A DNA stretch of 64,000 nt from Enterovibrio calviensis DSM 14347 (GCF_000621165.1 NZ_KK211218.1:427196-491195), one strand, 5' to 3'; shown: positions 25,448-35,710, numbered from the stretch's first letter. Notes: generated from the letters alone by a model not told the origin. Program-made: numbers and translations.

Positions 25448-27451
25448 CTAGCTATTCAGCTTCTTCGCAAGATCAAGCGTGATTAACGTCGCTTCATCGA
25501 GGTAAGCATCCGGCTCTTCATAATCTTTTGGAACATCGTCCAACGTTTTGAAGACAGGTTTACCCAACTGAGTTTGACGTTCATTCAAGCGCGTCAGACG
25601 TTTTACATCAGATTCTTCTTGCTCTTTGATTCGCACTTTTTCACTCAAAGAAATCGTATTGATGTCTTTCAGTGATTGGTACTCTTCAATGTCACTCAAT
25701 ATAAATGCAAACTCAGGGTCTGCGTTAATACGAGCCTGATGTGCTTTGTCCAATTTAGACAATGCGCCTTTGAAATCTCCAACTGTTTTATAAGCTGCTG
25801 GGGCAATGCTATCCCAAGGAAGTGCATTGTCTTCAACACTCTCACCTGTTTCAGCAGGATCAATGGCGGTTGGGAATGGAATGTCTGGCACTACACCAAG
25901 GTGTTGCGTACTGCCGCCGTTAATGCGGTAGAATTTTTGGATAGTGTATTGAACATGACCCAACGGCTTATCAGGGAAATCATAAATCTTCTGCAGAGAA
26001 CGGTGTTGCTGAACCGTACCCTTACCAAAAGATTGCTCACCCAAAATGACAGCACGGCCATAATCTTGAAGAGCAGCAGCAAAGATTTCAGACGCCGACG
26101 CAGAATGACGGTTAATCAACGCAGTGAGCGGGCCATCATAGTAAATGGCATTGTCATTATCGCTGTTAACTTTTACTCGACCGTAAGTATCACGTACTTG
26201 TACAACTGGACCGCTTTGAATAAACAAACCCGTCAATGCAGACGCTTCACTCAGCGCACCACCACCGTTGTTTCGAAGATCAACGACAATACCGCTAACG
26301 TTTTCTTTCTTCAGATTCGCAATTTCTTTTTTGGTATCTTCAGCAAGACCCACATAGAAACTCGGTACCGAAATCACGCCTACTTTAGAACCCGCCTGAT
26401 CAATCACTTCTGATTTCACTGCACGATCTTCAAGTCGGATTTTGTCTCGCACCAAAGTGACATTGTAACTTTTTGCGTTAGCACCTTCAGGAAGTATTTG
26501 AAGTTGAACTTCACTGCCCTTTGGTCCTTTGATCAACTGAACAACGTCATCCAGTCTCCAGCCAATAACATCAATAACCTGTTCAGTTCCTTGAGCCACA
26601 CCGATAATACGGTCGCCCGGAGAAAGCTTTTTAGATTTTGACGCTGGTCCACCCGCAACAAGAGAACGAATGACCGTAAAATCATCTTCGACTTGCAGCA
26701 CAGCACCGATACCCTCAAGAGACAAATTCATCTCTGATTGGAATTGTTCAGCGTTGCGTGGTGAAAGGTAGCTAGTGTGAGGATCGACTTCACGAGAAAA
26801 AGCGTTCAAGTAAACTTGAAACACATCTTCGCTTTTCGTTTGGGTCAGACGTTTAATGGCACTGTTATAACGCTTAGACAACGTTTCCTGAATTTCAGGC
26901 CACGTTTTTCCCGCCAATTTTAGATTCAATGCATCATTTTTTACGCGTTTGCGCCAAAGCTCATTAAGCTCGTCGGTGTTTTTTGCCCAAGGCTCTTCGC
27001 TTCGGTCAATCAACATATCTTCATCTGCGTCAAACGTAATTTCATTATCGAGCAGAGAAAGCGCGTATTGATAGCGTTCAAAACGCTTCTTCAATGACGT
27101 ATTGAAAATGTCGTATGCCGCTGTCGTATCACCAGAACGAAGTTGTTCATCAATGTTAGTACGCCACTTCGACAGAGCGTCTACCTCTACTTGCGTGAGG
27201 AATAAACGATTGAAGTCTAATGTTTCGAGATAACGGTCAAAGACCTGAGAGGAAAAGTCGTCATCCAGCGTGAACTGTTTGTAATGCGATTTTTCAAAAC
27301 TGTTGGTTATCCGCATACTTGCGGCTTTATGCTGAGGTTCTGAAACCAGCGTAGGTAACTCAGCAGTGTCGTAACTGGCCTCTAGGGCATGAGTGGATGC
27401 TGCCAGCATCAAACTGGCAGCAATCACGGAAAAGCGGAATCGACCTATCAT
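25448..27451 (-). CDS. prc: Tail-specific (C-terminal processing) protease Prc
   Basis: A periplasmic S41 serine protease of 667 residues that degrades SsrA-tagged and C-terminally nonpolar proteins and matures FtsI and cell-wall hydrolases in E. coli. It has a signal peptide (MIGRFRFSVIAASLMLAASTHA), a helical N-terminal domain, a PDZ domain around 225-315, and the catalytic Ser-Lys dyad in NRHSASASEIFAAALQ and GEQSFGKGTVQ. The C-terminal DUF3340-type helical domain is present. It follows proQ by 17 bases, the E. coli order. Confidence 0.96.
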   Translation of the reverse strand: MIGRFRFSVIAASLMLAASTHALEASYDTAELPTLVSEPQHKAASMRITNSFEKSHYKQFTLDDDFSSQVFDRYLETLDFNRLFLTQVEVDALSKWRTNIDEQLRSGDTTAAYDIFNTSLKKRFERYQYALSLLDNEITFDADEDMLIDRSEEPWAKNTDELNELWRKRVKNDALNLKLAGKTWPEIQETLSKRYNSAIKRLTQTKSEDVFQVYLNAFSREVDPHTSYLSPRNAEQFQSEMNLSLEGIGAVLQVEDDFTVIRSLVAGGPASKSKKLSPGDRIIGVAQGTEQVIDVIGWRLDDVVQLIKGPKGSEVQLQILPEGANAKSYNVTLVRDKIRLEDRAVKSEVIDQAGSKVGVISVPSFYVGLAEDTKKEIANLKKENVSGIVVDLRNNGGGALSEASALTGLFIQSGPVVQVRDTYGRVKVNSDNDNAIYYDGPLTALINRHSASASEIFAAALQDYGRAVILGEQSFGKGTVQQHRSLQKIYDFPDKPLGHVQYTIQKFYRINGGSTQHLGVVPDIPFPTAIDPAETGESVEDNALPWDSIAPAAYKTVGDFKGALSKLDKAHQARINADPEFAFILSDIEEYQSLKDINTISLSEKVRIKEQEESDVKRLTRLNERQTQLGKPVFKTLDDVPKDYEEPDAYLDEATLITLDLAKKLNS
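26457..26469. promoter_or_regulatory. matS-like site (one mismatch)
   Basis: GTGACATTGTAAC inside prc. Confidence 0.5.
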
Positions 27452-27468
27452 GCGTCGAGGTATCTCCT

Positions 27469-28125
27469 TTACGAACTGAGGTGCTCCGCTTTTACTAGCA
27501 TGGTTAAACCATTGCTCAAACGAACGCGAACCTCGTCCTTGTTGAGTTCTACAATCGTAGCAGGCATGTTGCCATTGCCCATGTTAACGTTAACGTCTTT
27601 ACCTACGACAATATCTTCAGCCTTGAGTTCACGACGTGGCTCAACTGGCTTCTTAACAAGCTTAGTATTCTTTGCCTTGGCTGGTCGAGAATTTGCTTGG
27701 TTAGCTGTTGATTTATTTGATTTTGGCGCTCTTTTCTCTTTTGCGTTGGCTTTTTTATCGCCATTTTTCGCAGCTTGCTCTTTACGACGTTCTGCAGCGC
27801 GAGCTTTGCTTTCTGCCAATGCAGTTTGAGCATGGTCAACATGCTCTTGCTCTAGCTCACCACAATCGTTGCCGTCAAGATCAACACGAATAGCGCCAGC
27901 TTTAACGCCGTAAAGGTAACGCCAGGAAGAGGTATATTGGCGAAGTGCCGCACGAAGTTGAGTTTTACTGACTTTAGCATCATCAGCAAGACGTTCAGCC
28001 AAGTCTTGGAATATGCCTATTTTCAGTGGACGCGCTTCACCTTCAAGGGTAAAGCACTTCGGGAAACGTTCAGCGATATAGGCGATAACTTGCTTGCTGT
28101 TAGCTAATTTTTCAGTGTTTTCCAT
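27469..28125 (-). CDS. proQ: RNA chaperone ProQ
   Basis: A 218-residue FinO-family RNA-binding protein that binds structured sRNAs and mRNA 3' ends. The N-terminal FinO domain covers about residues 5-120 ([49 protein letters not shown]). A highly basic, low-complexity linker (about 95-160) is followed by a Tudor-like C-terminal domain ending [16 protein letters not shown]. Gene order msrC-proQ-prc matches E. coli, where ProQ affects proP expression. It probably shares a transcript with prc. Confidence 0.95.
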   Translation of the reverse strand: MENTEKLANSKQVIAYIAERFPKCFTLEGEARPLKIGIFQDLAERLADDAKVSKTQLRAALRQYTSSWRYLYGVKAGAIRVDLDGNDCGELEQEHVDHAQTALAESKARAAERRKEQAAKNGDKKANAKEKRAPKSNKSTANQANSRPAKAKNTKLVKKPVEPRRELKAEDIVVGKDVNVNMGNGNMPATIVELNKDEVRVRLSNGLTMLVKAEHLSS

Positions 28126-28239
28126 TTTTCTTCCTGTCTCTTAGCGCAATGGCGACAACAGAGATCATGTACGAGTTAACAAATTTAGTGCTGCGTATTA
28201 TAGATACCTGTGCCTGAAAAACCACAGAGAACCTTAAAT

Positions 28240-28698
28240 TTAGAGGTGTTTTTGCAATTCATTGACCAATAAAGTGAGTCCGGTTTCATCATCGCGATCA
28301 AATCTTGCATTTTTTGGCGAATCTATGTCCAAAACGCCCAATAACTTCTCACCTTGATATAAGGGTAAAACAATTTCTGAGTTACTTGCTGCATCACATG
28401 CGATATGACCTTCAAAAAGGTGGACGTCATCAATCCTTTCTACACGTTTATTGCTGAATGCACTTCCACATACGCCTCTCCCATAGGGAATTCTCACACA
28501 GGCCGTTTTCCCTTGAAATGGACCCAGAACAAGTTCGCTCCCATCATCAAGGTAAAAGCCGGCCCAATTGATGTCTTCTAGCGATTGAAACAGAAGTGCA
28601 CTGACATTTGCGAGGTTAGCAATGAGATTTGGTTCATTTTCAACAAGCGATACAGCTTGTCGGGCAAGTAGTGCATAGAATTCTTCTTTATTGTCCAT
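28240..28698 (-). CDS. msrC: Free methionine-(R)-sulfoxide reductase MsrC
   Basis: A 152-residue GAF-domain enzyme reducing free methionine-R-sulfoxide with thioredoxin. The three conserved cysteines are seen in TACVRIPYGRGVCGSAF and GHIACDAASNSEIVLPL, and the C-terminal DIDSPKNARFDRDDE is a family motif. The gene lies next to proQ and is divergent from letA, as in E. coli. Confidence 0.93.
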   Translation of the reverse strand: MDNKEEFYALLARQAVSLVENEPNLIANLANVSALLFQSLEDINWAGFYLDDGSELVLGPFQGKTACVRIPYGRGVCGSAFSNKRVERIDDVHLFEGHIACDAASNSEIVLPLYQGEKLLGVLDIDSPKNARFDRDDETGLTLLVNELQKHL

Positions 28699-29044
28699 TT
28701 ATGATGTTATCCGTTATGTGCAGAATGACTAAGATAAAACCCATTGCGAAAGTGTTCAATAACGGCACCTTGCCTATGCTTTACGTTGACATTAGTCAGT
28801 CGCTAAGAGAAAGCCGAATTTTATCAAAAAATACGTGTTCTTAAGTAACAGATTGATTAAGATGCACATTTGCAAAAGTGCCTGAATTCGTCCATTTTTC
28901 GAAAATGTCAGTGAACTCAGCGCTCACGAAGTATCCCAAGGATCGGGGCTCGATATAAACACCCCAGAATGCGTGGTGTTAGGTATAACACTACATCCAT
29001 GCTTATTTAGGGTAACTCGAACCACCAAAGGGGAATAGACCGCC
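28699..29044. other. Divergent msrC/letA intergenic region
   Basis: No coding frame with a plausible start. Promoters for both neighbours are expected here, but I cannot define them. An AAGGGGAA ribosome site lies about ten bases before letA. Confidence 0.4.
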
Positions 29045-30259
29045 ATGCGCGTGCTTAAGTGCACATCCTGTGATTTGTTACTGCAACAAATCCCCACACA
29101 GCGTGGGTTCAGTGCTTGCTGCCCAACATGCGGCTCTCGTGTAATCAAAAACTCATCACTGAGTCGTTCGGGTGAGATTGCTATTACACTGGCAGCGCTT
29201 GCTCTATTTTTACCCGCCCAGCTATTCCCACTTATCTCAATTGATCTATTCGGTGTGACACTTCATACCACGGTCACCAGCGGCGGTATCTTGCTGCTTA
29301 ATACCTTTCCTTTTGTCGGCATATTGGTGATTGCGACAACCGCCATCGCCCCTTTGGTATTTTTGATCGCTATTCTTGTCGCGAACCTTGCCTTAAAGGC
29401 TAAACACGTTCGCTCTCTTTATATAGCGACTTATCTACTTAAGGTTGTTAAGCATTGGGTAATGATTGACGTCTTTCTGGTCAGTCTTGCCGTTGCGGGG
29501 TTTAAGGTCATAGAGATTGCCGAGCTTTCGGTTGGTCCTGCCTTGCTGAGCTTTGTGCTTCTTCAAGTGTTAATGGCTTACCTACTCTCTCGCGTGTCTC
29601 CTGCTCGCTATTGGGAGGCGTTGAGTGAAAATAATGAAGCACTTCAAGACATCGACCTTAATGACGCTGACACAGAGTCCGTTATCCGCTGCCACCATTG
29701 TGGGTTAACGCAGCAATCTGACCACACTCACTGCAAGCGATGTACCGCTAAACTAGAAAAGCGTACCTTTCAAAGCCTGCAAAAAACGTGGGCATCGCTG
29801 CTCGCCGCCATCGTGTTTATCTTTCCTGCCAACTTCTATCCGATATCTGTATTACTCAGTAACGGTAAACGATTTGAAGATACGATTTTTTCAGGCGTGG
29901 CAGGTCTCATCAAACAAGGAATGTATGGCATTGCCATCATTATTTTTACTGCCAGTATTATCGTTCCCGTCGCTAAGATTATCGGCCTTCTATACATTTT
30001 GATTTGTATTCATTTGAAAGTTGATTCTGGTCGCGGACAGCGTATGAAAATGTACCGTTTCGTCAAATGGATAGGCAAATGGTCAATGATGGATCTCTGC
30101 GTCATTGCTATCATGGTTTCTCTGATTGATCGCGGTAATCTACTAGATTTTACTCCTGGGCCCGGCGCTATTGCCTTCGGATTGGTTGTGGTGTTAACCA
30201 TGATTTCCGCTGGTAGCCTCGATTCTCGACTTATTTGGGACAAGCATGAGCAACGTTGA
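29045..30259 (+). CDS. letA: Intermembrane lipid transport protein LetA (PqiA family)
   Basis: A 404-residue inner-membrane protein of the PqiA/LetA family that works with LetB to move lipids between membranes. Two zinc-ribbon-like cytosolic modules are visible: CTSCDLLLQQ...CPTCGSRV at the N-terminus and CHHCGLTQQSDHTHCKRC near residue 215. Each is followed by four hydrophobic segments, giving the duplicated PqiA architecture. The gene overlaps letB by 14 bases, as expected for a two-gene transport unit. Confidence 0.93.
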   Translation: MRVLKCTSCDLLLQQIPTQRGFSACCPTCGSRVIKNSSLSRSGEIAITLAALALFLPAQLFPLISIDLFGVTLHTTVTSGGILLLNTFPFVGILVIATTAIAPLVFLIAILVANLALKAKHVRSLYIATYLLKVVKHWVMIDVFLVSLAVAGFKVIEIAELSVGPALLSFVLLQVLMAYLLSRVSPARYWEALSENNEALQDIDLNDADTESVIRCHHCGLTQQSDHTHCKRCTAKLEKRTFQSLQKTWASLLAAIVFIFPANFYPISVLLSNGKRFEDTIFSGVAGLIKQGMYGIAIIIFTASIIVPVAKIIGLLYILICIHLKVDSGRGQRMKMYRFVKWIGKWSMMDLCVIAIMVSLIDRGNLLDFTPGPGAIAFGLVVVLTMISAGSLDSRLIWDKHEQR

Positions 30260-32870
30260 AGACTCTCAAGTGACCACACCTCAACTCAAAAAAGATAGAA
30301 GTATTTCTCCTCTTTGGATTTTTACCGCTCTGGCCTTCTTACTTGCAGGCTGGTTGCTATACAAATCTGTCAATGAAGCAGGCGAACGCATTCAAATTTA
30401 CTTCACCGATGCACAAGGTATCGAAGCGGGCAGAACCGCTATTCGTTACCAAGGCTTGGAAGTCGGTATCATTAGAAAGATCACTCTTTCAGACGATTTA
30501 AAAAGCATCTCTGCCGAAGCTGAAATTTACCCTGAAGCCACTAAAATCCTTCGCCAAAACACGGTGTTTTGGGTTGTAAGGCCAAAAGCCTCCATCACCG
30601 GCATTTCTGGGTTAGACACATTAGTTTCAGGTAATTATATCGCTGTTCAACCGGGTAGCGGTGATGTTCGCAGTACGTTTGTAGCTGCCGAAGAACCCCC
30701 CGTCAATATCTCTGAAGACGGTAACTTACACATCCAACTTCAAGCGCCTGACTTGGGTTCACTAAGCATTGGCTCTGGCATTTACTTTAAAAAAATCCGC
30801 GTTGGTGAAGTAGTTGACTATCGCCTTACGTCTGACAAGCAAGGCGTGACACTGTCACTAAGCATTAAGAAAGAATATGCCAAATTAGTGATGAAAACGT
30901 CGAAGTTCTGGAATGTCAGTGGTGTGAGTGCAGAAATCGGCTTAAATGGCGTCGATATCAACGTAGAAAACCTTGCATCGGTTTTGGCTGGTGGTATTGC
31001 CTTTGATTCACCTCAAGACGCCGAACTTGCCGTCCCGCTTGATACATTCCCCTTGCATCGTTCCATCAACGACACCGATCGTGGCGTGCCAATTTCGATC
31101 GTACTTCCTAATAATCATGGAATCACCAACCCTCACTCCCCTATTGTTTATCAAGGGTTGGAGATTGGCCGTCTCAATGGTATCGACTTTAATAACTCGT
31201 TCTCTGGCACGGTGGCGAAAGCCAATATCAATCCTTCAATGGCGTGGACGCTTACCTCAGGTTCTCAATTCATCATTAATGCACCTGAAATCTCATTGGG
31301 CGGCGTCAAGAACATCGGCAACTTGGTCACTGGCAACACGCTCTCAATTCAGCCTGGCGATGGTGAGAAAACGCGAGACTTCACTGCTGAAACCACGCAA
31401 ACCCTTCTTGCTAATGATCCTCAAGCGTTGACCCTTACACTCAACGCAGAGAACATTTGGGGGCTTAAGAAAGGCACCAAACTCATCTATCGCGGTATCC
31501 CAGTGGGTTTTGTTCATGACACGCACTTAGATCAGAATGATGTTTCAATCAGCCTTGTGATCGATCCAAGCTACAAGCACCTTGTGAAGAGTCAATCCAG
31601 ATTCTATGTATTAGGTGGAGTGAGCGGGCAAATCAATGCTGAAGGCATTGAATTCAGCGTGCCTGCGTTCTCGCAAATGGTGGAGAAAACCATTGGCTTT
31701 ACGAGTGAAGGTGACGATAAAGTCCAATCAGAGTACACGCTGTTTGGCTCAGAGATCCTTGCTCGCAATGCTAAAAAGGCTTTAAAAGGGTTTAAGCGCA
31801 TTACACTCATTGCGAGTAAACTGCCATCGGTGTCAGAAGGCAGCCCGGTGATGTACAAGAACTTTAACGTAGGTAAGGTCGAACGCTTCGAACTCACCAA
31901 ACAGCAAGTACGTGTTACGGTTCAAATCGATAACCGTTACCACCATTTGATCACACCAAACTCAGTGTTTTGGAACCATTCTGGTGTGGATATCAAAGCG
32001 GGCTTATCCGGTGTGAAAATTGATACGGGCTCATTCAAATCGATGATCGCCGGTGGCATTTCGTTTGGTGAGATAAAAGGAATAGACAACAAAATTGGCA
32101 ACAATTGGAAGCTCTATGACAGTTTTACCGACGCGCAAAACTATGGTGTCAAACTGACGTTTACCGCTGACAATGCAATTGGCCTTTCTTCAGGCAGCAA
32201 AATTCGATACCAAGGTGTGGATGTTGGTGAAATCACCAAGCTCTCTCCAGCCTTTCAAGATGACGGTGTGATGATCAATGCGACCATCTACCCTGAATTT
32301 TCGGAGCAGCTCGCGCGCGCAACCAGCTATTTTTGGGTAGCTCAGCCTTCTCTTAGTCTGACTAAAACCGAGAACTTAGATTCGTTGTTTGGCGCATATA
32401 TTTCCGTGGTACCCGGTAAAGGTGCAAAACGTCAGTCATTCCAACTGCACAAGTCGGCTGAATACGCTGGCGGTTTAACATTGGTACTGGAAAGCGAGAA
32501 CCGAGGCTCAGTCTCGATTGGCGCCCCTATCCTATTCCGTGACTTCGAAGTCGGTGCAGTAACAGACGTGACCTTGGGCCGCTTTGCCGATCGTGTGTTA
32601 ATTGAAGTGAAGATCAGTGATGACTACAAACACCTTGTTAGAAACAACACGGTATTTTGGAATCAGTCCGGTGTTGATGTGTCAATTGGCCTAACGGGTG
32701 CTAACGTTCGTGCTGGTTCATTAGATAGCATCCTGAAAGGCGGTATTGCCTTCGCCACGCCTGAAGGTGAGAAACTCGCTAACCCAGCAAGAACCGATCA
32801 ACACTTCTTGCTTCATAAGACGCCTAAACCAGAATGGACCTCTTGGCGTACCGCTATTCCGTATTTCTGA
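30246..32870 (+). CDS. letB: Intermembrane lipid transport tunnel protein LetB (MCE family)
   Basis: An 874-residue protein with one N-terminal membrane anchor (residues 22-42) and a series of MCE domains, about seven, each recognisable by a repeat of the type G..I.YQGLEVG.I..I and a GSGDV/GDGEK-like end. In E. coli the seven MCE rings stack into a periplasm-spanning hydrophobic tunnel; length here is nearly the same (877). It overlaps letA and is followed by a terminator, then rsmF. A perfect matS site lies within at 30846-30858. Confidence 0.95.
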   Translation: MSNVEDSQVTTPQLKKDRSISPLWIFTALAFLLAGWLLYKSVNEAGERIQIYFTDAQGIEAGRTAIRYQGLEVGIIRKITLSDDLKSISAEAEIYPEATKILRQNTVFWVVRPKASITGISGLDTLVSGNYIAVQPGSGDVRSTFVAAEEPPVNISEDGNLHIQLQAPDLGSLSIGSGIYFKKIRVGEVVDYRLTSDKQGVTLSLSIKKEYAKLVMKTSKFWNVSGVSAEIGLNGVDINVENLASVLAGGIAFDSPQDAELAVPLDTFPLHRSINDTDRGVPISIVLPNNHGITNPHSPIVYQGLEIGRLNGIDFNNSFSGTVAKANINPSMAWTLTSGSQFIINAPEISLGGVKNIGNLVTGNTLSIQPGDGEKTRDFTAETTQTLLANDPQALTLTLNAENIWGLKKGTKLIYRGIPVGFVHDTHLDQNDVSISLVIDPSYKHLVKSQSRFYVLGGVSGQINAEGIEFSVPAFSQMVEKTIGFTSEGDDKVQSEYTLFGSEILARNAKKALKGFKRITLIASKLPSVSEGSPVMYKNFNVGKVERFELTKQQVRVTVQIDNRYHHLITPNSVFWNHSGVDIKAGLSGVKIDTGSFKSMIAGGISFGEIKGIDNKIGNNWKLYDSFTDAQNYGVKLTFTADNAIGLSSGSKIRYQGVDVGEITKLSPAFQDDGVMINATIYPEFSEQLARATSYFWVAQPSLSLTKTENLDSLFGAYISVVPGKGAKRQSFQLHKSAEYAGGLTLVLESENRGSVSIGAPILFRDFEVGAVTDVTLGRFADRVLIEVKISDDYKHLVRNNTVFWNQSGVDVSIGLTGANVRAGSLDSILKGGIAFATPEGEKLANPARTDQHFLLHKTPKPEWTSWRTAIPYF
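30846..30858. promoter_or_regulatory. Perfect matS site inside letB
   Basis: GTGACACTGTCAC, identical to the copy at 11014-11026. Confidence 0.85.
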
Positions 32871-32898
32871 TCACGAAATAGTCCCCAAACTGCCCCAT

Positions 32899-32935
32899 AA
32901 GGCGCGAATCATTCTGGTTTCGCGCCTTTTTCTCT
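32899..32935 (+). terminator. Terminator of letAB
   Basis: Stem AAGGCGCGAA/TTCGCGCCTT with a ten-base loop, followed by a T-rich tract. Confidence 0.88.
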
Positions 32936-33017
32936 TCTGAACATCGCTTCATCTGGTTTCTACAGCACTTTCCTTTTACACTTCCCCGTTCAGAAACCCC
33001 ATAGAGAGACCGTTCCG

Positions 33018-34451
33018 GTGCATCCAAATATCGACATGCCAGCATTGTTCTTAGCACAAATAGAGCAAATCCTGCCTTCCCATCTTTCCATGACAGACTT
33101 TGTGGCTGCCTGTCAGCGACCATTACGTCGAAGTATTCGCGTTAATACACTTAAAACGTCAGTAGAAGATTTTAAGGTCAGAGCGGCAGAAAAAGGCTGG
33201 ACGTTAACACCTGTACCTTGGTGTGACACAGGCTTCTGGATCGATGAAGATGAGAATGAAGTCGTTCCGCTTGGTAATACTGCTGAACACATGGCTGGGC
33301 TTTTCTATATTCAAGAAGCGAGCTCCATGCTTCCTGTGACCGCGCTAATGGAAAACAACCAAGGTGAATGGGAACGTTTACTCGATATGGCTGCGGCGCC
33401 TGGCTCTAAAACCACTCAGATTGCCGCTGCTGTTGGCAACGCCGGACTATTGGTCGCGAACGAGTACTCAGCCAGCCGCGTTAAAGTACTGCACGCTAAC
33501 TTGCTGCGTTGCGGCGTACATAACGTTGCACTGACTAAGTACGACGGTCGCGTATTTGGCGAATGGCTACCAGAAACGTTCGATGCCATATTGCTTGATG
33601 CCCCTTGCTCTGGCGAAGGAACCATTCGCAAAGACGCCGATGCATTTGCAAATTGGAGTCTAGAAGCGGTCAATGACATCGCTAACACACAAAAAGACTT
33701 AATCGTTAGTGCGTTTCAAGCTCTGAAAGCTGGCGGTACACTCGTGTATTCAACCTGCACATTGAGTCACGAAGAGAACCAAGACGTTTGCCATTTTCTA
33801 AAGCAAACCTTTGGTGATGCCGTTGAGTTTGAATCACTCAGCACACTGTTTGATGGTGCAGATGCTGCTTGCACCGAAGAAGGCTTTCTTCACGTTTTCC
33901 CACAAATCTTCGACAGCGAAGGTTTCTTTGTCGCTCGCCTTCGCAAAACACAAAGCGTTGGCAGTGAGATGATCAAAAAGCGCCCACGCAAGTTCCCGTT
34001 CCAAAAAGCCAATCCAAAAGATGCTGACGCCGTTCAAGCTTCACTGAAAGCAACATTAGGCATTGAGGTTCCTGACTCATCAAACGTTTGGTTGCGCGAA
34101 AAAGAAGTGTGGATCTTCCCAGCCGCAGTGGAATCAATCCTGCCGGAAATTAAGTTCGACCGTATTGGCCTTAAGCTCGCGGAGTCTCACAAAAATGGAT
34201 ACCGCTGGCAGCATGAAACCATTATGGCGCTCGCGAACGGCTCCGAGCCTTTGTGTGTGAATCTATCGGCACAAGATGCTAAAGAGTGGTACATGGGAAG
34301 AGACATTCGTCCAGAGAACCTAACAGGGAAAGGTGAAGTGATTGTGTGCTACCGAAATCAACCTATCGGTATCGGTAAATGGGTCGGAAATAGGATCAAA
34401 AATGGCCTTCCTAGAGAGCTAGTTAGAGACGTTAATTTATTCATTGCTTAA
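33018..34451 (+). CDS. rsmF: 16S rRNA m5C1407 methyltransferase RsmF
   Basis: A 477-residue SAM-dependent RNA methyltransferase of the NOL1/Nop2 family. Motif I reads DMAAAPGSKTTQIAA; the catalytic cysteines are in LLDAPCSGEGTIRKD (motif IV) and YSTCTLSHEENQ (motif VI). The C-terminal PUA-like region ends near residue 477. E. coli RsmF is 479 residues and lies after letB (yebT), the same order as here. The start follows GAGAGACC. Confidence 0.95.
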   Translation: MHPNIDMPALFLAQIEQILPSHLSMTDFVAACQRPLRRSIRVNTLKTSVEDFKVRAAEKGWTLTPVPWCDTGFWIDEDENEVVPLGNTAEHMAGLFYIQEASSMLPVTALMENNQGEWERLLDMAAAPGSKTTQIAAAVGNAGLLVANEYSASRVKVLHANLLRCGVHNVALTKYDGRVFGEWLPETFDAILLDAPCSGEGTIRKDADAFANWSLEAVNDIANTQKDLIVSAFQALKAGGTLVYSTCTLSHEENQDVCHFLKQTFGDAVEFESLSTLFDGADAACTEEGFLHVFPQIFDSEGFFVARLRKTQSVGSEMIKKRPRKFPFQKANPKDADAVQASLKATLGIEVPDSSNVWLREKEVWIFPAAVESILPEIKFDRIGLKLAESHKNGYRWQHETIMALANGSEPLCVNLSAQDAKEWYMGRDIRPENLTGKGEVIVCYRNQPIGIGKWVGNRIKNGLPRELVRDVNLFIA

Positions 34452-34606
34452 CTGATGCTAAAAGTCTTAATGATGCTACAACGTTTATGCCTTGCACCGA
34501 CTAACTTTTAAAAGGTTATTAATCTCCATTTAAACCAGTTAGCGCAAGGCTCTAACGAGCCATTCCCCTAAGCTCGGAACAGGAATCGTTCCGAGCTCTT
34601 TTTTTG
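34452..34606 (+). ncRNA. Candidate 3'-UTR-derived small RNA with terminator
   Basis: The 155 bases after rsmF end in a strong hairpin, AGCTCGGAAC/GTTCCGAGCT (34571-34597), followed by seven T residues. Upstream of the hairpin is AT-rich sequence with an AGCGCAAGGCTCTAACGAGCC segment capable of a small stem. This could be only the rsmF terminator; a small RNA is an inference. Confidence 0.3.
34571..34606 (+). terminator. Terminator downstream of rsmF
   Basis: Ten-base perfect stem, AGGAATC loop and a TTTTTTT tract. Confidence 0.92.
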
Positions 34607-34702
34607 CTTTTTGTTTGAAGAAAAACACTCGCCTAGCAGCAAAAAAACAGCTTTCAGTGATTCAACTCATTGCCGATAGTCGCCCCAATATATCGCACAT
34701 AC

Positions 34703-34730
34703 AAAAAAAGCTGCCAGGGCAGCTTTTTTC
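34703..34730. terminator. Bidirectional terminator (cvfB side)
   Basis: AAAAAAAGCTGCC/GGCAGCTTTTTT, with A and T tracts on both sides; it can end minus-strand cvfB transcripts and any plus-strand read-through. Confidence 0.88.
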
Positions 34731-34743
34731 GATTTAGAACGGG

Positions 34744-35595
34744 TTACTTGATAAGGTAAATGCCGTCTTTTTCGATGCGAATTCGACGTTCTTTGTACAA
34801 GCTACCAATGGTCTTCTTGAAGGTCGCTTTACTGGTGCGGAAAATTTCGAATATTTCAGTTGGGCTGCTCTTATCAGTTACCGGTAAGAAGCCATCTTTC
34901 AACTCTAAGCTACGAATCACTTTGTCAGCCAAATCATCAACCTTGCCTTTGCCAAGCTTTTGAAGTGACAAGTCAATTTTGCCATCTTCACGAATCTGCT
35001 TAACAAATGCTTTCAGTGACTTACCAACGAAGAGCTTTCCGAACGCTTCGGTTTTGAAAATCAAACCTGAGTGAGCATCGTTGATCGCACATTTGTAACC
35101 AAGGTCAGTCTGCTCGACAACAGTCACATGAACTTGCTCACCCACTTTGTATCTCGCCGGTGTTTTATCAAGGAACTTGTTGAACTTGGTTGTTCCCACA
35201 ATTCGACCAGACGCATTGTCCATGTACAAGTAAACAAGATACGAGTGGTTTTCTTGCATCTTCATTCGTTGTTCACTGAACGGAACCAACAGATCTTTTG
35301 GTAGGCCCCAATTCAGAAACGCGCCAACCGGTGTCGTGCTTATGCAGTTAAGCTTCGCAAACTGCCCCACGCTCGCCAATGGCTTTTCAGTGGTGGCGAT
35401 AATTTCATCTTGTGAATCAAAATAGATGAACACCTCAAGCTCATCGCCCAGTCGCGTGCCTTTCGGGACATAACGCTTAGGCAGCAAGATATTGCCATAG
35501 TCTTCACCACCATCGACGAATACGCCGAAATCTACTTCTTTGACCACGGTAAGAGTGTTCAACTGACCAATTTTAATCATTGAGGTTTTGCTCAT
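34744..35595 (-). CDS. cvfB: CvfB-family S1-domain RNA-binding protein
   Basis: A 283-residue protein with several S1-like modules followed by a C-terminal winged-helix domain, the layout of CvfB (YitL). The first S1 module starts IGQLNTLTVVKEVDFGVFVDGG; the third contains EQTDLGYKCAINDAHSGLIF; the C-terminal winged helix contains ELKDGFLPVTDKSSPTEIFE and SKATFKKTIGSLYKERRI. CvfB in Staphylococcus binds RNA and affects virulence; its function in Vibrio is not established. Flanked by a bidirectional terminator and intergenic repeats, it is probably transcribed alone. Confidence 0.85.
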   Translation of the reverse strand: MSKTSMIKIGQLNTLTVVKEVDFGVFVDGGEDYGNILLPKRYVPKGTRLGDELEVFIYFDSQDEIIATTEKPLASVGQFAKLNCISTTPVGAFLNWGLPKDLLVPFSEQRMKMQENHSYLVYLYMDNASGRIVGTTKFNKFLDKTPARYKVGEQVHVTVVEQTDLGYKCAINDAHSGLIFKTEAFGKLFVGKSLKAFVKQIREDGKIDLSLQKLGKGKVDDLADKVIRSLELKDGFLPVTDKSSPTEIFEIFRTSKATFKKTIGSLYKERRIRIEKDGIYLIK

Positions 35596-35710
35596 CTATT
35601 TTAACTACCGCGCAGTATACGAGATTTATTGCTTTGACGGTTGTAGTAATTTAAAAACCCGCACTTAATTGGCTTTTTATTGCTCATTCCCATTGGCGGG
35701 TTGAGCTCAT

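Noticed and set aside
25676-26413. Long 245-codon plus-strand frame inside prc
   Set aside because: Antisense to a conserved protease; composition is that of a reversed coding frame.
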